A stretch of DNA of 64,000 nucleotides from Embleya scabrispora DSM 41855 (GCF_000372745.1 NZ_KB889629.1:17313-81312); one strand, 5' to 3'. Shown: positions 34,347-43,596, counted from the first letter of the stretch. Notes: a model not told the origin generated them from the sequence alone. Numbers and translations: made by a program.

Positions 34347-34369
34347 GGTCGGCCTCGAACGCGGCCGGG
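34347..34369. repeat. Copy 3 of the dispersed intergenic repeat
   Basis: GGTCGGCCTCGA followed by ACGCGGCCGGG; one base shorter than the copy at 10320-10342. It lies between convergent genes and, like copy 1, has GGCCGAGGTGGCCT upstream. Confidence 0.6.
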
Positions 34370-34427
34370 CCGCTCGACCCGCCCGGCCGAGCGTGCTCGG
34401 GTTCGTCGGCGGTCGGGTCGGGTTTTC

Positions 34428-35093
34428 CTATGGCTCGGTGATGCCGTTGATGCGGGCGACCGCGGCGGGGAGGTCGCCGAGGGATTCCAGCCGTAGGTCG
34501 GTGACCGCTACGAGTTCGGGGTCGTCGGCGACCAGGTAGCCCCAGGGGCCGCGGCGTACGTGGGCGGTGCGCAGGCCGGCCAGGTGGGCCGGGCGGACGT
34601 CGTTGTCGAGGCGGTCGCCGACGTACAGGATCTCCTCGGCCGGGCACGGGCACTCGGCCACGAGCCGTTCGAAGAAGGCCGGCTCGGGCTTGCCGACACC
34701 CCAGTCGTCGGAGGTCGCCAACAGGTCCACGCCCAGATCCAGGCCGCGCAGGATGACGCCCGCGGCCACGGTCTGGTTGCCGACCACGCCCAGCCACAGG
34801 CGCTGGTCGCGCAGGGCCTTCAGGCACGGTCGGGTGTCGGTGTAGAGGTCCTCCTCGCCGAACCACTCGGGAAAGCCCGCCGCGGCGCGCGCGACTCGCT
34901 CCGCGGTCAGGTCGAAGCCGGGCCGAAAGCGCTGGAACACCTCGCGGTAGTCGAGGCCCTGCGCGATCACCGCCCCGAAGGTGGCCGCGAACGTGTGTCG
35001 GGGCACCCCGAGCCAGTCGGCCCACGTGCCGTACTCCCGCGTTTCGTCGACGAGGGTCTCGCCCACGTCGAACACCACGGCGCTGATCCTCAT
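34428..35093 (-). CDS. HAD-family hydrolase
   Basis: 221 residues. HAD motif I VVFDVGETL (the nucleophile Asp and the general acid in DVG), motif II GVVGN, and motifs III/IV GKPEPAFFERL and ILYVGDRLDNDV are intact. A helical cap is inserted after motif I. It likely dephosphorylates a small metabolite, though the second Asp of the usual DxD motif is replaced (DVG), a variant seen in dehalogenase-like and other HAD members. Substrate unknown. Confidence 0.9.
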   Translation of the reverse strand: MRISAVVFDVGETLVDETREYGTWADWLGVPRHTFAATFGAVIAQGLDYREVFQRFRPGFDLTAERVARAAAGFPEWFGEEDLYTDTRPCLKALRDQRLWLGVVGNQTVAAGVILRGLDLGVDLLATSDDWGVGKPEPAFFERLVAECPCPAEEILYVGDRLDNDVRPAHLAGLRTAHVRRGPWGYLVADDPELVAVTDLRLESLGDLPAAVARINGITEP

Positions 35094-35285
35094 TACCGCT
35101 CCCCGCTGTCGTCGCCTGCCGGCCCCGTCCCCGGTTCGCCGTGCCTCCGTCCACCATGCGGGGGTCTGGGCCTGTCAGGCCGAGCCCGACCGGGTTCGTC
35201 CGCCGTTGCGGCGGCTTGTCCGATCGGCGTGTGCCCGATGACGGAATCCTTGCCGTTGTCGGGCGCGGGACCACCCAGAAGGTAC

Positions 35286-35306
35286 CGCTTGCCTGCAAGG
35301 CAAGCG
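35286..35306. terminator. Small perfect hairpin downstream of the PAP2 gene
   Basis: CGCTTGCC-TGCAA-GGCAAGCG, an 8-bp stem and 5-nt loop, about 65 nt past the PAP2 stop. A second dyad, GATTG-TGCG-CAATC, spans the stop codon (35359-35372). Either could be a terminator or an operator for the HAD gene; no T-run follows. Confidence 0.45.
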
Positions 35307-35370
35307 TCGTTCGAAGGTCGTATCCGGCTGATCTTGATCGAAATCGTTTATCGGTCGCGATTGTGCGCAA

Positions 35371-36183
35371 TCAAGCGGCGTTTCTCTGATCGAGATCGAT
35401 CGGTCGAACAGGCTGTTTCGACTCCGCCTGGCGCATCGCCACCCCGGCGCGTACCCGATCCACCCCGCGCAGCACCCACGGCGACGCGAGCGCGCCCAGC
35501 CCCATCACCACGAGTCCCGCGACCACGTCCGCGAGGTAGTGGTTCGCGGTGCCCAGCACCACCACGACCACGAAGAGCGGATACAGCACACCCAGGACGC
35601 GCGGTAGCGGAGCGCGACCGTGCCGCCACACCTGCCACCCGCACCAGGCGGCCCAGCCCACGTGCAGCGACGGCATCGCCGCGTACTCGTTGGTCATGTG
35701 CTCCATGCCTCGCGGCGCGCTGGCACCGTCGCCCCACCAGCCCCAGGACGCGAAGTGCGCCATGGTGTCGGTGAAGCCGTCGATCATCCGCGGCGGCGCG
35801 GTCGGGAAGAGCATGAAGCCCGCCAGCGACACCACGGTCGCGATCGCCAGCGTGGTGCGCGCGCCCCGGTAGCGCTCGGGGCGCCGGCGCCACAGCCAGA
35901 ACAGCACCAGCGGGGTCACCGCGTAGTGCAGCGTGGCGTACGCGTAATCGCAGACCACGCCGATGAACACGTGGTTGGTGACCACCTGGTTGAGCACCCG
36001 CTCGGGATCGAGATGACCGAGCGACTCGACGCGCAGTATCCGCTCGGCGTTGCGCAGCGCCGCGTCCGCGTCGCCGGCGACCACGAGTCGGCTGAGCGAG
36101 TACGCCTCGTACAGCACTGCGATCAGCAGCAACTCGGTCCACCAGCGCGGGCGTCGGCGGGCCGTGGCAGGGGTTGGGGGCAT
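35371..36183 (-). CDS. PAP2-family phosphatase, inositol-phosphotransferase-like membrane protein
   Basis: 270 residues from the ATG at 36183; an in-frame ATG at 36234 lacks a ribosome site. Five to six transmembrane helices and the PAP2_3-type catalytic motifs FPTAPPRM, AAMPSLHVGWAAW (catalytic His) and GTANHYLADVVAG (His and Asp). Members remove phosphate from lipids or transfer phospho-head-groups at the outer face of the membrane. It is divergent from the APH-like gene. Confidence 0.88.
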   Translation of the reverse strand: MPPTPATARRRPRWWTELLLIAVLYEAYSLSRLVVAGDADAALRNAERILRVESLGHLDPERVLNQVVTNHVFIGVVCDYAYATLHYAVTPLVLFWLWRRRPERYRGARTTLAIATVVSLAGFMLFPTAPPRMIDGFTDTMAHFASWGWWGDGASAPRGMEHMTNEYAAMPSLHVGWAAWCGWQVWRHGRAPLPRVLGVLYPLFVVVVVLGTANHYLADVVAGLVVMGLGALASPWVLRGVDRVRAGVAMRQAESKQPVRPIDLDQRNAA

Positions 36184-36286
36184 CCGTCCAGTCTGCAACA
36201 CCTGCCGGCCGAGCCGGGCACCGCGTCCGGACATCCGGCCGGCATTCGCCGCGGTACCCGGGTGGACCGGGTTTGGCGACCATTGA

Positions 36287-36319
36287 TGACACGTGTCACA
36301 CATGATAGAACGTGTTTCA
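36287..36319. promoter_or_regulatory. Two operator-like palindromes upstream of the APH-like gene
   Basis: TGACACGTGTCA (36287-36298) is a perfect 12-bp palindrome. TAGAACGTGTTTCA (36306-36319) fits T-nn-AAC-nn-GTT-nn-A, the published KstR operator consensus of mycobacteria and relatives. Both lie about 100-135 bp upstream of the start at 36423 and also face the PAP2 gene. No KstR gene is in the window. Confidence 0.55.
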
Positions 36320-36422
36320 CTTTTGTGGCGGGCAGCCGCCGACAGCAGGGCGGGGACCGGGCGTCGGCAGGGACGCCCGGCCGCGCCGGTCGCATCTTGC
36401 GACGTGGATACCGGAGGTTGTC

Positions 36423-37559
36423 GTGGCCGACCCCGACGAGGTCACCCGTCCGCAGACGAGCACGCGGGACCTGGCGACGGTGCACGACCAACTGCTCGCG
36501 TGGCTGATCGGTCGGCTGCCCGAGGGCGCGGCTCCCGAGATCTCCGAGCTCAAGGCCCCCTCCGGCAACGGGATGTCCAGCGAGACGTTGCTGTTCGACG
36601 CGACCTGGACCGTGGACGGCGAACGTCGCACCGAGCGCTGCGTGGTGCGGATGCGCCCCTCGATGGACGCCAAGCCGGTCTTCCCGACCTACGACCTGGA
36701 CAAGCAGTACGCGGTGCTGACCCTGGTCGGCGAGCGCTGCTCGATCCCGGTGCCCGCGCTGCTGTGGAACGAGCCGGACGAGGGTCCGCTCGGTGCCCCC
36801 TTCTTCGTGATGCGCCGGGTCGAGGGCGCCGCGCCGCCGGACGTGATGCCGTACACGATCGACGGCTGGATGCTCGCGGCCACGCCCGAGCAGCGCCGCC
36901 GGCTCCAGGAGGAGTCGGTCGCCGTGGTCGCCGCGATCCACGAAATCGACGCGAGCCCGGAGGAACTGGCCTTCCTTCAGTACGAGGGCGCCGGGGAGAC
37001 CGCGCTGCGCCGGCACCTGGACGATCTGCGCGCGTTCTACGAGTGGGGCATCGAGGGGCAGCGCGTCCCGCTCCTGGACCGCGCGTTCGCGTGGCTGGAG
37101 GACAACTTCCCCACCGAGGTCGGCCCGGACGTGATCAGCTGGGGCGACGCCCGGATCGGCAACATCCTGTACGTGGACTTCGAGCCGACCGCGGTACTGG
37201 ACTGGGAGATGGCCGCCGTCGGCCCGCGCGAGCTGGACATCGCCTGGATGATCTTCATCCACGCGTTCTTCCAGGACATCGCCACCCGCTACGGCCTGCC
37301 GGGCCTGCCCGACTTCATGCGTACCGAGGACGTGTGCGCGCACTACGAGAAGCTCACCGGGCACACGCCACGTGACATGCGGTACTTCGAGATGTACGCG
37401 GCGGTGCGCCACGGCGTGGTGATGGCCCGGATCGCGCACCGCCAGTGGCACTTCGGCGAGCGTGAGCAGCCGGCCGACCTGGACGAGACGGTGCTGCACC
37501 GCGGACTGATCGAGGCGATGATCGCCGGCACGTACTGGGAGCGCGCCGACGGAAACTGA
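36423..37559 (+). CDS. Phosphotransferase family protein (APH/ACAD10-like kinase)
   Basis: 378 residues from a GTG at 36423 with GGAGG 5 nt upstream. APH-fold kinase: glycine-rich loop region NGMSSETLLFD, an ATP-binding Arg/Met strand CVVRMRP, a PFFVMRRVEG hinge, catalytic ISWGDARIGNILY (Brenner Asp and Asn, with Trp in place of His as in the ACAD10-related group) and metal-binding VLDWEMAAVGPRELD. Members often accompany acyl-CoA dehydrogenases and may phosphorylate hydroxyacyl-CoA or aminoglycoside-like molecules. The KstR-like box upstream also points to lipid or steroid catabolism. Confidence 0.88.
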   Translation: MADPDEVTRPQTSTRDLATVHDQLLAWLIGRLPEGAAPEISELKAPSGNGMSSETLLFDATWTVDGERRTERCVVRMRPSMDAKPVFPTYDLDKQYAVLTLVGERCSIPVPALLWNEPDEGPLGAPFFVMRRVEGAAPPDVMPYTIDGWMLAATPEQRRRLQEESVAVVAAIHEIDASPEELAFLQYEGAGETALRRHLDDLRAFYEWGIEGQRVPLLDRAFAWLEDNFPTEVGPDVISWGDARIGNILYVDFEPTAVLDWEMAAVGPRELDIAWMIFIHAFFQDIATRYGLPGLPDFMRTEDVCAHYEKLTGHTPRDMRYFEMYAAVRHGVVMARIAHRQWHFGEREQPADLDETVLHRGLIEAMIAGTYWERADGN

Positions 37560-37729
37560 CCCCCTGTCAGCACAACCCGCACGCCTGCCGTGCGACGGGT
37601 GCGCCCCCCGAGGCCGGTGGGTGCGCACCCGGACAAGATCCCGAGGGGTTAGGCTGGCCTCTTCACCATCATCCGAGCGGGCGCCATGACCCGTGCGGGT
37701 GATCGTGTGTGACGGGCGACATCACGCGG

Positions 37730-37742
37730 ACACGGTCCGTGT
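37730..37742. promoter_or_regulatory. 13-bp inverted repeat upstream of the RelA/SpoT gene
   Basis: ACACGG-T-CCGTGT is a perfect dyad, 59 bp before the ATG at 37802. Its role is not known; a promoter-proximal regulator site is plausible. Confidence 0.4.
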
Positions 37743-37801
37743 TGTTGTCGGTAGCATGAATCACCGGGGGCGACTCCGGGGGTAGCTGCCGGAGGTGCCG
37801 C

Positions 37802-40066
37802 ATGACGATCGGGGGACTCGACCCGCCGGCCGGTGCGGGTGTGCCCAAGGGTGCACCGCGAGCCGAGGGTGACGTTCCGAGCCGGAGCATGTCCGACCGC
37901 GTCGGACGACTGTCCCGCCGGCCTGTCCAACAACCCATTCAGCGACTGGGTCTGGCCGCGGTCACCTTCCTCACCGGAAGTCGCCGACGCACGCCGGACG
38001 CGGTCGAACCGCTGCTCCAGGTGCATCGTGTGCACCACCCGAAGGCCGATGTGACGGCCATTCAGGAGGCGTACGCGGTCGCGGAGTTGTCCCATCGCGG
38101 GCAAATGCGCAAGAGCGGCGAGCCGTACATCACGCACCCGCTCGCGGTGGCCACGATCCTGGCCGAGCTGGGCGCGGACACCACGACGCTGGTCGCGGCG
38201 CTGCTGCACGACACCGTCGAGGACACCGACCTGACCCTGGAAGAGGTCCGCGCGGCGTTCGGCGACGACGTCACGCATTTGGTCGACGGCGTGACCAAGC
38301 TCGAGCGGGTCGACCTGGGCGACCGGGCCGAGGCCGAGACGATGCGCAAGATCATCGTGGCCACCGGCCGGGACCTGCGGGTGACGGTGATCAAGCTGGC
38401 CGACCGGCTGCACAACATGCGCACGATCCGATATCGCCGCCGGGCCAGCCAGATCCGCACCGCCGAGGCCACGCAGGAGGTGTTCATCCCGCTCGCCGAG
38501 CGGCTGGGCATCCACGTGCTCAAGTCGGAGCTGGAGGACATCGTCTTCGCCACGCTCCGGCCCGAGGAGCACGCCGCGACCGCGCGCACCGTCAGCGCCA
38601 GCCAGGCGGCCACCGACGAGGCCGTGTCCAGGCTGTGCGCGACCGTCAAACGCGCGCTGCGCGACGCCGGGATGGAAGCGGAGGTATCGCCGCGCGCGCG
38701 GCACCACGTATCCGTGCGCCGGGTGCAAAAACGGCGCGGGCGCGAGGAACTGGGCCCGTTCGACCTCTCCCGGCTGATGATCGTGGTGGACGCGGACACC
38801 GACTGCTACGGCGCGCTCGGCGTACTGCACACCTGCTGGTCGCCGATCGCGGGCGAGTTCAAGGACTACATCGCAACCCCCAAGTTCAACCTGTACCAGT
38901 CGCTGCACACCGCGATCACGCTGCCCGAGGGCGACAAGGTCGAGGTGCTCATCCGCACCCGACGCATGCATCGCCTCGCCGAGTTCGGCGTGGTCGCGCA
39001 CACCGGCAAACCGGACACCGGGCCGGACGCCCCCGAGCAGCTCGCGTGGCTGCACCGGCTGCTCGCGTGGCAGGGCGGCATCCCGGACGCGCACGTCTTC
39101 TGGAGCTCGCTGACCGCCGACCTGTCGGCGGACCGCGAGCTCCTGGTCTTCACCCCCGGTGGCCGCCCGCTCACCCTGCCCGCCGGGTCCACGTGTGTGG
39201 ACGCGGCCTACGCGATGGACGAGCAGACCGGCCACCGATGTATCGGCGCGCAGATCAACGGCCGCCTGGTGGCCCTGAGTTCGGTGCTGGCGGACGGCGA
39301 GACCGTATCCATCATCACCGCCCCGCCCGGCGCCGCGGCGCCGTCCAAGGAATGGCTCTCCTTCGTCCGCAGCCCACTGGCCCGGGTCGCGATCGAGGCG
39401 TGGTTGGCCAAGTACCCGCAGGGCATAGAGGGCCGCATCGACCCCCTGCTCGCCCCGCCGCTGGGCAATCTGGCCGCCACCGGCGAGGCCGCCCACGGCG
39501 CAGCGGCCACCGTCCCGGCCCCGGCCGCGCCCCCCGGGGACGCCGCCCAGGCGCCGGCCCGGACCCGGCGCCCACCGTCCGACCCCGGCGAGGCCGTGGT
39601 CAGCGTGCCGGGCTCACCCGGAGCCCCGGTCCGGCTGGCCCGCTGCTGCACCCCGGTTCCGCCGGACGAACTGGCCGGCTTCGTGATCCGAGGCGGCACC
39701 GTCGCGGTACATCGGGCCGACTGCACCAACGTGCAACAGATGCGCCGCGCGGGCCGCGATGTGGTCGCCGCGTCGTGGCTGCCGCACCAGGCCGACCAGG
39801 GCTACCGGGTCACCGTGCAGATCGAGGCCCTGGACCGCCCCCGGCTGCTCGCCGACGTGACCGCCGCGATCGACGCGGAAGGCGCCGACATCACCTCGGC
39901 CTCGATCGCGCCGCCGCAGCAGATGCGGGTCCGCCAGACCTACACGATCCGCTTGGCCGACCTCGCGACCCTGCCGAAGCTGCTGCGGGCGCTGCGCCGA
40001 GTGCAAGGCGTCTACGACGTCTACCGGGCCCGTCCGCGCGTGCACCCCAGGGTGGCGGACAACTAG
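37802..40066 (+). CDS. RelA/SpoT homologue (RshA-like), hydrolase intact, synthetase eroded
   Basis: 754 residues from the ATG at 37802 (GGAGG 7 nt upstream). Domains in order: HD (p)ppGpp hydrolase (about 85-260) with HRGQMRKSGEPYITHP, LLHDTVEDTD and ADRLHNMRTI all preserved; RelA synthetase (about 280-410); TGS (about 440-505); zinc-finger region with ARCCTPVPPDELAGF and HRADC (about 610-650); ACT (about 665-740). In the synthetase, the usual GRPKHYYS reads SPRARHHVS, DLVGIR reads DLSRLM, ELQIRT reads EVLIRT and AHWKY reads AHTGK, while YQSLHT is kept. The protein probably hydrolyses more than it makes (p)ppGpp. It is not the main Rel, which should be elsewhere. Confidence 0.9.
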   Translation: MTIGGLDPPAGAGVPKGAPRAEGDVPSRSMSDRVGRLSRRPVQQPIQRLGLAAVTFLTGSRRRTPDAVEPLLQVHRVHHPKADVTAIQEAYAVAELSHRGQMRKSGEPYITHPLAVATILAELGADTTTLVAALLHDTVEDTDLTLEEVRAAFGDDVTHLVDGVTKLERVDLGDRAEAETMRKIIVATGRDLRVTVIKLADRLHNMRTIRYRRRASQIRTAEATQEVFIPLAERLGIHVLKSELEDIVFATLRPEEHAATARTVSASQAATDEAVSRLCATVKRALRDAGMEAEVSPRARHHVSVRRVQKRRGREELGPFDLSRLMIVVDADTDCYGALGVLHTCWSPIAGEFKDYIATPKFNLYQSLHTAITLPEGDKVEVLIRTRRMHRLAEFGVVAHTGKPDTGPDAPEQLAWLHRLLAWQGGIPDAHVFWSSLTADLSADRELLVFTPGGRPLTLPAGSTCVDAAYAMDEQTGHRCIGAQINGRLVALSSVLADGETVSIITAPPGAAAPSKEWLSFVRSPLARVAIEAWLAKYPQGIEGRIDPLLAPPLGNLAATGEAAHGAAATVPAPAAPPGDAAQAPARTRRPPSDPGEAVVSVPGSPGAPVRLARCCTPVPPDELAGFVIRGGTVAVHRADCTNVQQMRRAGRDVVAASWLPHQADQGYRVTVQIEALDRPRLLADVTAAIDAEGADITSASIAPPQQMRVRQTYTIRLADLATLPKLLRALRRVQGVYDVYRARPRVHPRVADN

Positions 40067-40100
40067 GGCGGGCCCCGGGTCGGGGCGGGTGCCCCTTCGG

Positions 40101-40598
40101 CTACTGCTGCGGTTGTTGTTGGTGCTGTTCGGACTGTTCGCGGCGGTCCGGCTCGGCGGGTTCGCCGGCTTCGCCGCGCAGGACGTCGTTGAACCGGGCC
40201 AGGTGGTCGGCGAGGGCGCCCAGTTCCTCCTTGGGCCAGGAGGCGAACCGTTCCGTCATCACCGCGAGGCTGCGCTGTCGGGCGTCGGCCAGACGCAGGT
40301 GGCCGGCGTCGGTGAGGGTGATCAGGTGCGACCGGCGATTGGTCGGATCGGTGGTTCGGGTGATCAGCCGGGCCTCTTCGAGCGCGGTCAACTGTCGGCT
40401 GATCGTGGTCTTGTCCAGGCTGAGTCGGCAGGCGAGTTCCTTGCCGGTGGAGGTGCCGCGCTCCTCCAGGTGGGCAAGCAGGTGGTATTCCGCCTGGGTG
40501 ATCCCCGCCGCGTGCAACGGGGGACCCATCAGCAGCCGAATCAACCGGGTGGCCGCCCCGACCTCGCGGACCACTCGCCGCTCAACGCTGTCCGACAT
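40101..40598 (-). CDS. MarR-family transcriptional regulator
   Basis: 165 residues from the ATG at 40598 (GAGGAG 7 nt upstream). Winged helix with ITQAEYHLLAHLEERGTSTGKELACRLSLDKTTISRQLTALEEARLITRTTDPTNRRSHLITLT spread over residues 35-100. The C-terminal tail is Gln/Glu-rich (QSEQHQQQPQQ). It is convergent to the RelA/SpoT gene. A GTTG-N7-CAAC dyad upstream suggests autoregulation. Confidence 0.92.
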   Translation of the reverse strand: MSDSVERRVVREVGAATRLIRLLMGPPLHAAGITQAEYHLLAHLEERGTSTGKELACRLSLDKTTISRQLTALEEARLITRTTDPTNRRSHLITLTDAGHLRLADARQRSLAVMTERFASWPKEELGALADHLARFNDVLRGEAGEPAEPDRREQSEQHQQQPQQ

Positions 40599-40653
40599 CG
40601 CCTTGCTCCTCAACACCATGCGCCCTGAATGTGCGCCAAGAGTGCCTGAAACA

Positions 40654-40668
40654 GTTGCAAAACACAAC
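40654..40668. promoter_or_regulatory. Dyad upstream of the MarR gene
   Basis: GTTG (40654-40657), seven bases, CAAC (40665-40668), flanked by ACA and TGT in the opposite sense. Located 56-70 bp upstream of the MarR start, as expected for an autoregulatory operator. Confidence 0.45.
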
Positions 40669-40836
40669 AAGCTGTAAGGGCCATCCGAGTCCCGTTCCCC
40701 GAAACTCCCGAAGTCGGGACAAACTCACCTCCGCCGAAGCCGACGAGCCGGGTGCCGCCCGCATCCACGTTTCGGGCGGGCTGTGGACCGCCGTACCCCG
40801 GGCCGTGAGCGGCGCCGGGCCCGTCTTTGCCTCGGT

Positions 40837-41694
40837 CTAAGGGAGCCCGGGTAGTTCCGGGAGGTCCGTGCTCACTCGGAGGTCGAAGCTGGGGCGGCGT
40901 TTTTCCAGGAAGGCCAGGACGCCCTCTCGGACGTCGGCCGAGCCGCCCGTCCAGTGCAGGGCGCGGGACTCGTGCAGGTGGGCGGTTTCCGGGTCGGGGA
41001 CGGTCTGCATGCCCCACAGCAGCCGCCGGGTCAGTGCGATGGCCACCGCCGGGGTGTTCTCGGCGATCGTGCGGGCCAGGTCGTACGCGCGCGGGAGCAG
41101 GTCCCGCGGTGGGACCGACTCGCGGATCAGGCCGGCCTCCCTGGCCTCCGTCGCGTCGAAGACCCGGCCGGTGAAGCACCATTCGAGGGCCCGGTCCAAG
41201 CCCACCACACGCGGCAGGAACCACGTCGAACAACCGTCGGGAGTGATCCCGCGCCGGGCGAAGACGAAGCCGAACCGGGCGGTGGAGGAGGCGATCCGGA
41301 TGTCCATCGGCAGCGTCATGGTCGCGCCCACGCCCACCGCCGGACCGTTGATCGCGGCGATCAGCGGCTTCTTCGAGCGATACAGCCGCAGCACCAGGCG
41401 ACCGCCGTCATCGCGGAACGCGTCCGCGTCGTCCACCGCGTTCTCGAATCGTCGCGCGTGTGCGCCCGGGTCGAACGAGTCGGCGCCCATCTCCAGATCG
41501 GCTCCCGCGCAAAAGGCCCGCCCGCTCCCGGTGAACACCACCACGCGCACCTCATCGTCCGCGTCCGCCCGGTCCAACGCGTGCGAGATCTCCTGCCGCA
41601 TCCGGTAGGTGTACGCGTTGAGGCGGTCCGGTCGGTCCAGTGTCACGGTCAGCACGTTGTTCTCGACCGACGTCGAGATCTGCTCGTAGTCCAC
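40837..41694 (-). CDS. Enoyl-CoA hydratase/isomerase family protein
   Basis: 285 residues from a GTG at 41694 with GGGGAG 5 nt upstream. Crotonase fold: RVVVFTGSGRAFCAGADLE (oxyanion hole 1) and KPLIAAINGPAVGVGATMTLPMDIRIAS (oxyanion hole 2); GITPDGCSTWFLPRVVG carries Asp near the second catalytic position rather than the usual Glu, suggesting isomerase or other crotonase chemistry. Predicted role is fatty-acid or CoA-ester breakdown. It is divergent from the acyl-CoA ligase gene with 164 bp between, so the two probably share control. Confidence 0.92.
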   Translation of the reverse strand: MDYEQISTSVENNVLTVTLDRPDRLNAYTYRMRQEISHALDRADADDEVRVVVFTGSGRAFCAGADLEMGADSFDPGAHARRFENAVDDADAFRDDGGRLVLRLYRSKKPLIAAINGPAVGVGATMTLPMDIRIASSTARFGFVFARRGITPDGCSTWFLPRVVGLDRALEWCFTGRVFDATEAREAGLIRESVPPRDLLPRAYDLARTIAENTPAVAIALTRRLLWGMQTVPDPETAHLHESRALHWTGGSADVREGVLAFLEKRRPSFDLRVSTDLPELPGLP

Positions 41695-41858
41695 GCAAGC
41701 TCCCCGGTTCGCACGCGTGCCGGTGGTACCCGTCCGGCCACCCTGCCGGGTGATCATGTCGATTGCCAGGGTTCCCGCGATGCGATCTCCGCACTAGCTT
41801 TGATGGGCTCCTACCCCGGTACCAGTCGCTCGCAGTGTGCAGGAGGTGGACCCACCGG

Positions 41859-43580
41859 ATGCTGGATCGGACACAGGCCCTGGCCGAACTCACCGGACCC
41901 GAATCGGCCTACGCGATCGAGGAGGTCGTCCACGACGGCATCCCCTGGCGGGTCCTGAGCAAGGCCCCGCCCACACTGCGCGCGGTCTTCGAGGACCTGG
42001 CGGCGTACGGGACCCGGGACGCACTGGTCGCCGGCGACGAGCGGATCGACTACGCCGAGCAGCATCGACTGGTCGCCCACCTGGCCCGACACCTGGCCAC
42101 CGAGTGCGGCGTGCGGCGCGGCGACCGGGTGGCCATCGCGATGCGCAACCACCTCGAATGGCCGCTCGCGTTCTGGGCGACCCAGGTCATGGGTGCGGTC
42201 GCGGTGCCGCTCAACGCGTGGTGGACCGCCGACGAGCTCCGGTACGCCCTGGAGGACTCCGGCAGCACCGTGCTGATCTGCGACGGCGAACGGGCCGAGC
42301 TGATCCGAGGGCACCTGGATCCGAGCACGGCGCCCGGGATCCTGGTGGTCCGCTCCGAGGCGCCGCCGACCGCCGGCGAGACCGACCTCTCCGCGCTGCT
42401 GCGCGCCTTCACCGGCGAGTGCGCGCTGCCGGCGCAGGGACCGGAGCCGTTCGACGACGCGACCATCCTGTACACGTCCGGCACCACCGGACGTCCCAAG
42501 GGCGCGGTCGGCACGCACCACAACCACACCACCAACCTGCACACGATGCAGTTGTCCAAGGCCGTCGGGATGGCCCGACTGGGCCTGCCCACCGCCGAGT
42601 TGGCCAAGGGTCCGGCCGCCTTCGAGGAGCTGACCGCGGGCCTGCCGGCGCCGAGCAATCTGCAGGTCTACCCGTTCTTCCACATCGCCGGACTGGCCGG
42701 GCTGTACATCGGCGCGGCGCAGGGCGCCAAGCTGTGCCTGATGCACCACTGGGACACCGCCACGGCGCTGGAGTTGATCGAGACCGAGCGCATCACCACC
42801 GCCAACATGGTGCCCACGCTGCTGCGCCGCCTGGTCGAATCACCGCTGCGGGCCAGGCGCGACCTGTCCAGCCTGACCAGCCTGGGCGCGGGCGGCTCGC
42901 CGGTGCCGCCGGACCTGGTCGGGCGGGTGGGCGCGATGTCCGGCAACCCGATCGTGCCGTTGAACGCGTACGGGATGACCGAGACCACGTGCGTGGTGGT
43001 GGCGAACTCGGGTGACGACTACTACGCCCACCCGGACAGCGTCGGCCGGCCGGTGCCCACGGCGGATCTGCGGGTGGCCGATCCGCTGACCGGCGAGGAG
43101 TTGCCTACCGGGCAAACGGGAGAGATCCGCTTCCGCGGCCCGCAGGTGGTCCGCGGCTACTGGAACCGGCCGCGAGAGAGCGAGGAGGCGTTCCCAAACG
43201 GCTGGTTTCGCACCGGGGATCTCGGCTACACCGACGCCGAGGGGCTGCTGTACGTGGTCGACCGGCTCAAGGACGTGATCATCCGCGGCGGGGAGAACGT
43301 CTACTCGGCCGAGGTCGAGGCGGTCCTGTTCGAGCATCCGGCCATCGCCGACGTCGCGGTGGTCGGGGTGGCGCACCACGATCTGGGCGAGGAGGTGGCC
43401 GCCGTGGTTCGGCTGCACGTGGCGGGCGCGGCCACCGCGGCCGAACTGCGCGGGCACGTGGCGCGCCGGCTCGCGGCGTTCAAGGTGCCCACGCTGGTGC
43501 GGTTCACCGAGCGGGCGCTGCCGCGGAACGCGGTGGGCAAGGTGCTCAAGCGCGAACTGCGGGACATGCTGGCCCTGTGA
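41859..43580 (+). CDS. AMP-dependent acyl-CoA synthetase/ligase
   Basis: 573 residues from the ATG at 41859; AGGAGG is 12 nt upstream, a little far. ANL superfamily motifs: YTSGTTGRPKGAV (A3), NAYGMTETT (A5), GWFRTGDLG (A7), DRLKDVIIRGGENVYSAEVE (A8) and the catalytic Lys in NAVGKVLKREL (A10). It should activate a carboxylic acid via an acyl-adenylate and load CoA. The acid is unknown; the neighbouring enoyl-CoA hydratase fits a fatty- or aromatic-acid pathway. Confidence 0.93.
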   Translation: MLDRTQALAELTGPESAYAIEEVVHDGIPWRVLSKAPPTLRAVFEDLAAYGTRDALVAGDERIDYAEQHRLVAHLARHLATECGVRRGDRVAIAMRNHLEWPLAFWATQVMGAVAVPLNAWWTADELRYALEDSGSTVLICDGERAELIRGHLDPSTAPGILVVRSEAPPTAGETDLSALLRAFTGECALPAQGPEPFDDATILYTSGTTGRPKGAVGTHHNHTTNLHTMQLSKAVGMARLGLPTAELAKGPAAFEELTAGLPAPSNLQVYPFFHIAGLAGLYIGAAQGAKLCLMHHWDTATALELIETERITTANMVPTLLRRLVESPLRARRDLSSLTSLGAGGSPVPPDLVGRVGAMSGNPIVPLNAYGMTETTCVVVANSGDDYYAHPDSVGRPVPTADLRVADPLTGEELPTGQTGEIRFRGPQVVRGYWNRPRESEEAFPNGWFRTGDLGYTDAEGLLYVVDRLKDVIIRGGENVYSAEVEAVLFEHPAIADVAVVGVAHHDLGEEVAAVVRLHVAGAATAAELRGHVARRLAAFKVPTLVRFTERALPRNAVGKVLKRELRDMLAL

Positions 43581-43596
43581 CACCGGGCGCGCCGGC

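Noticed and set aside
40631-40840. 69-residue plus-strand frame between MarR and the enoyl-CoA hydratase gene
   Set aside because: No ribosome site or similarity, and it overlaps the MarR control region.
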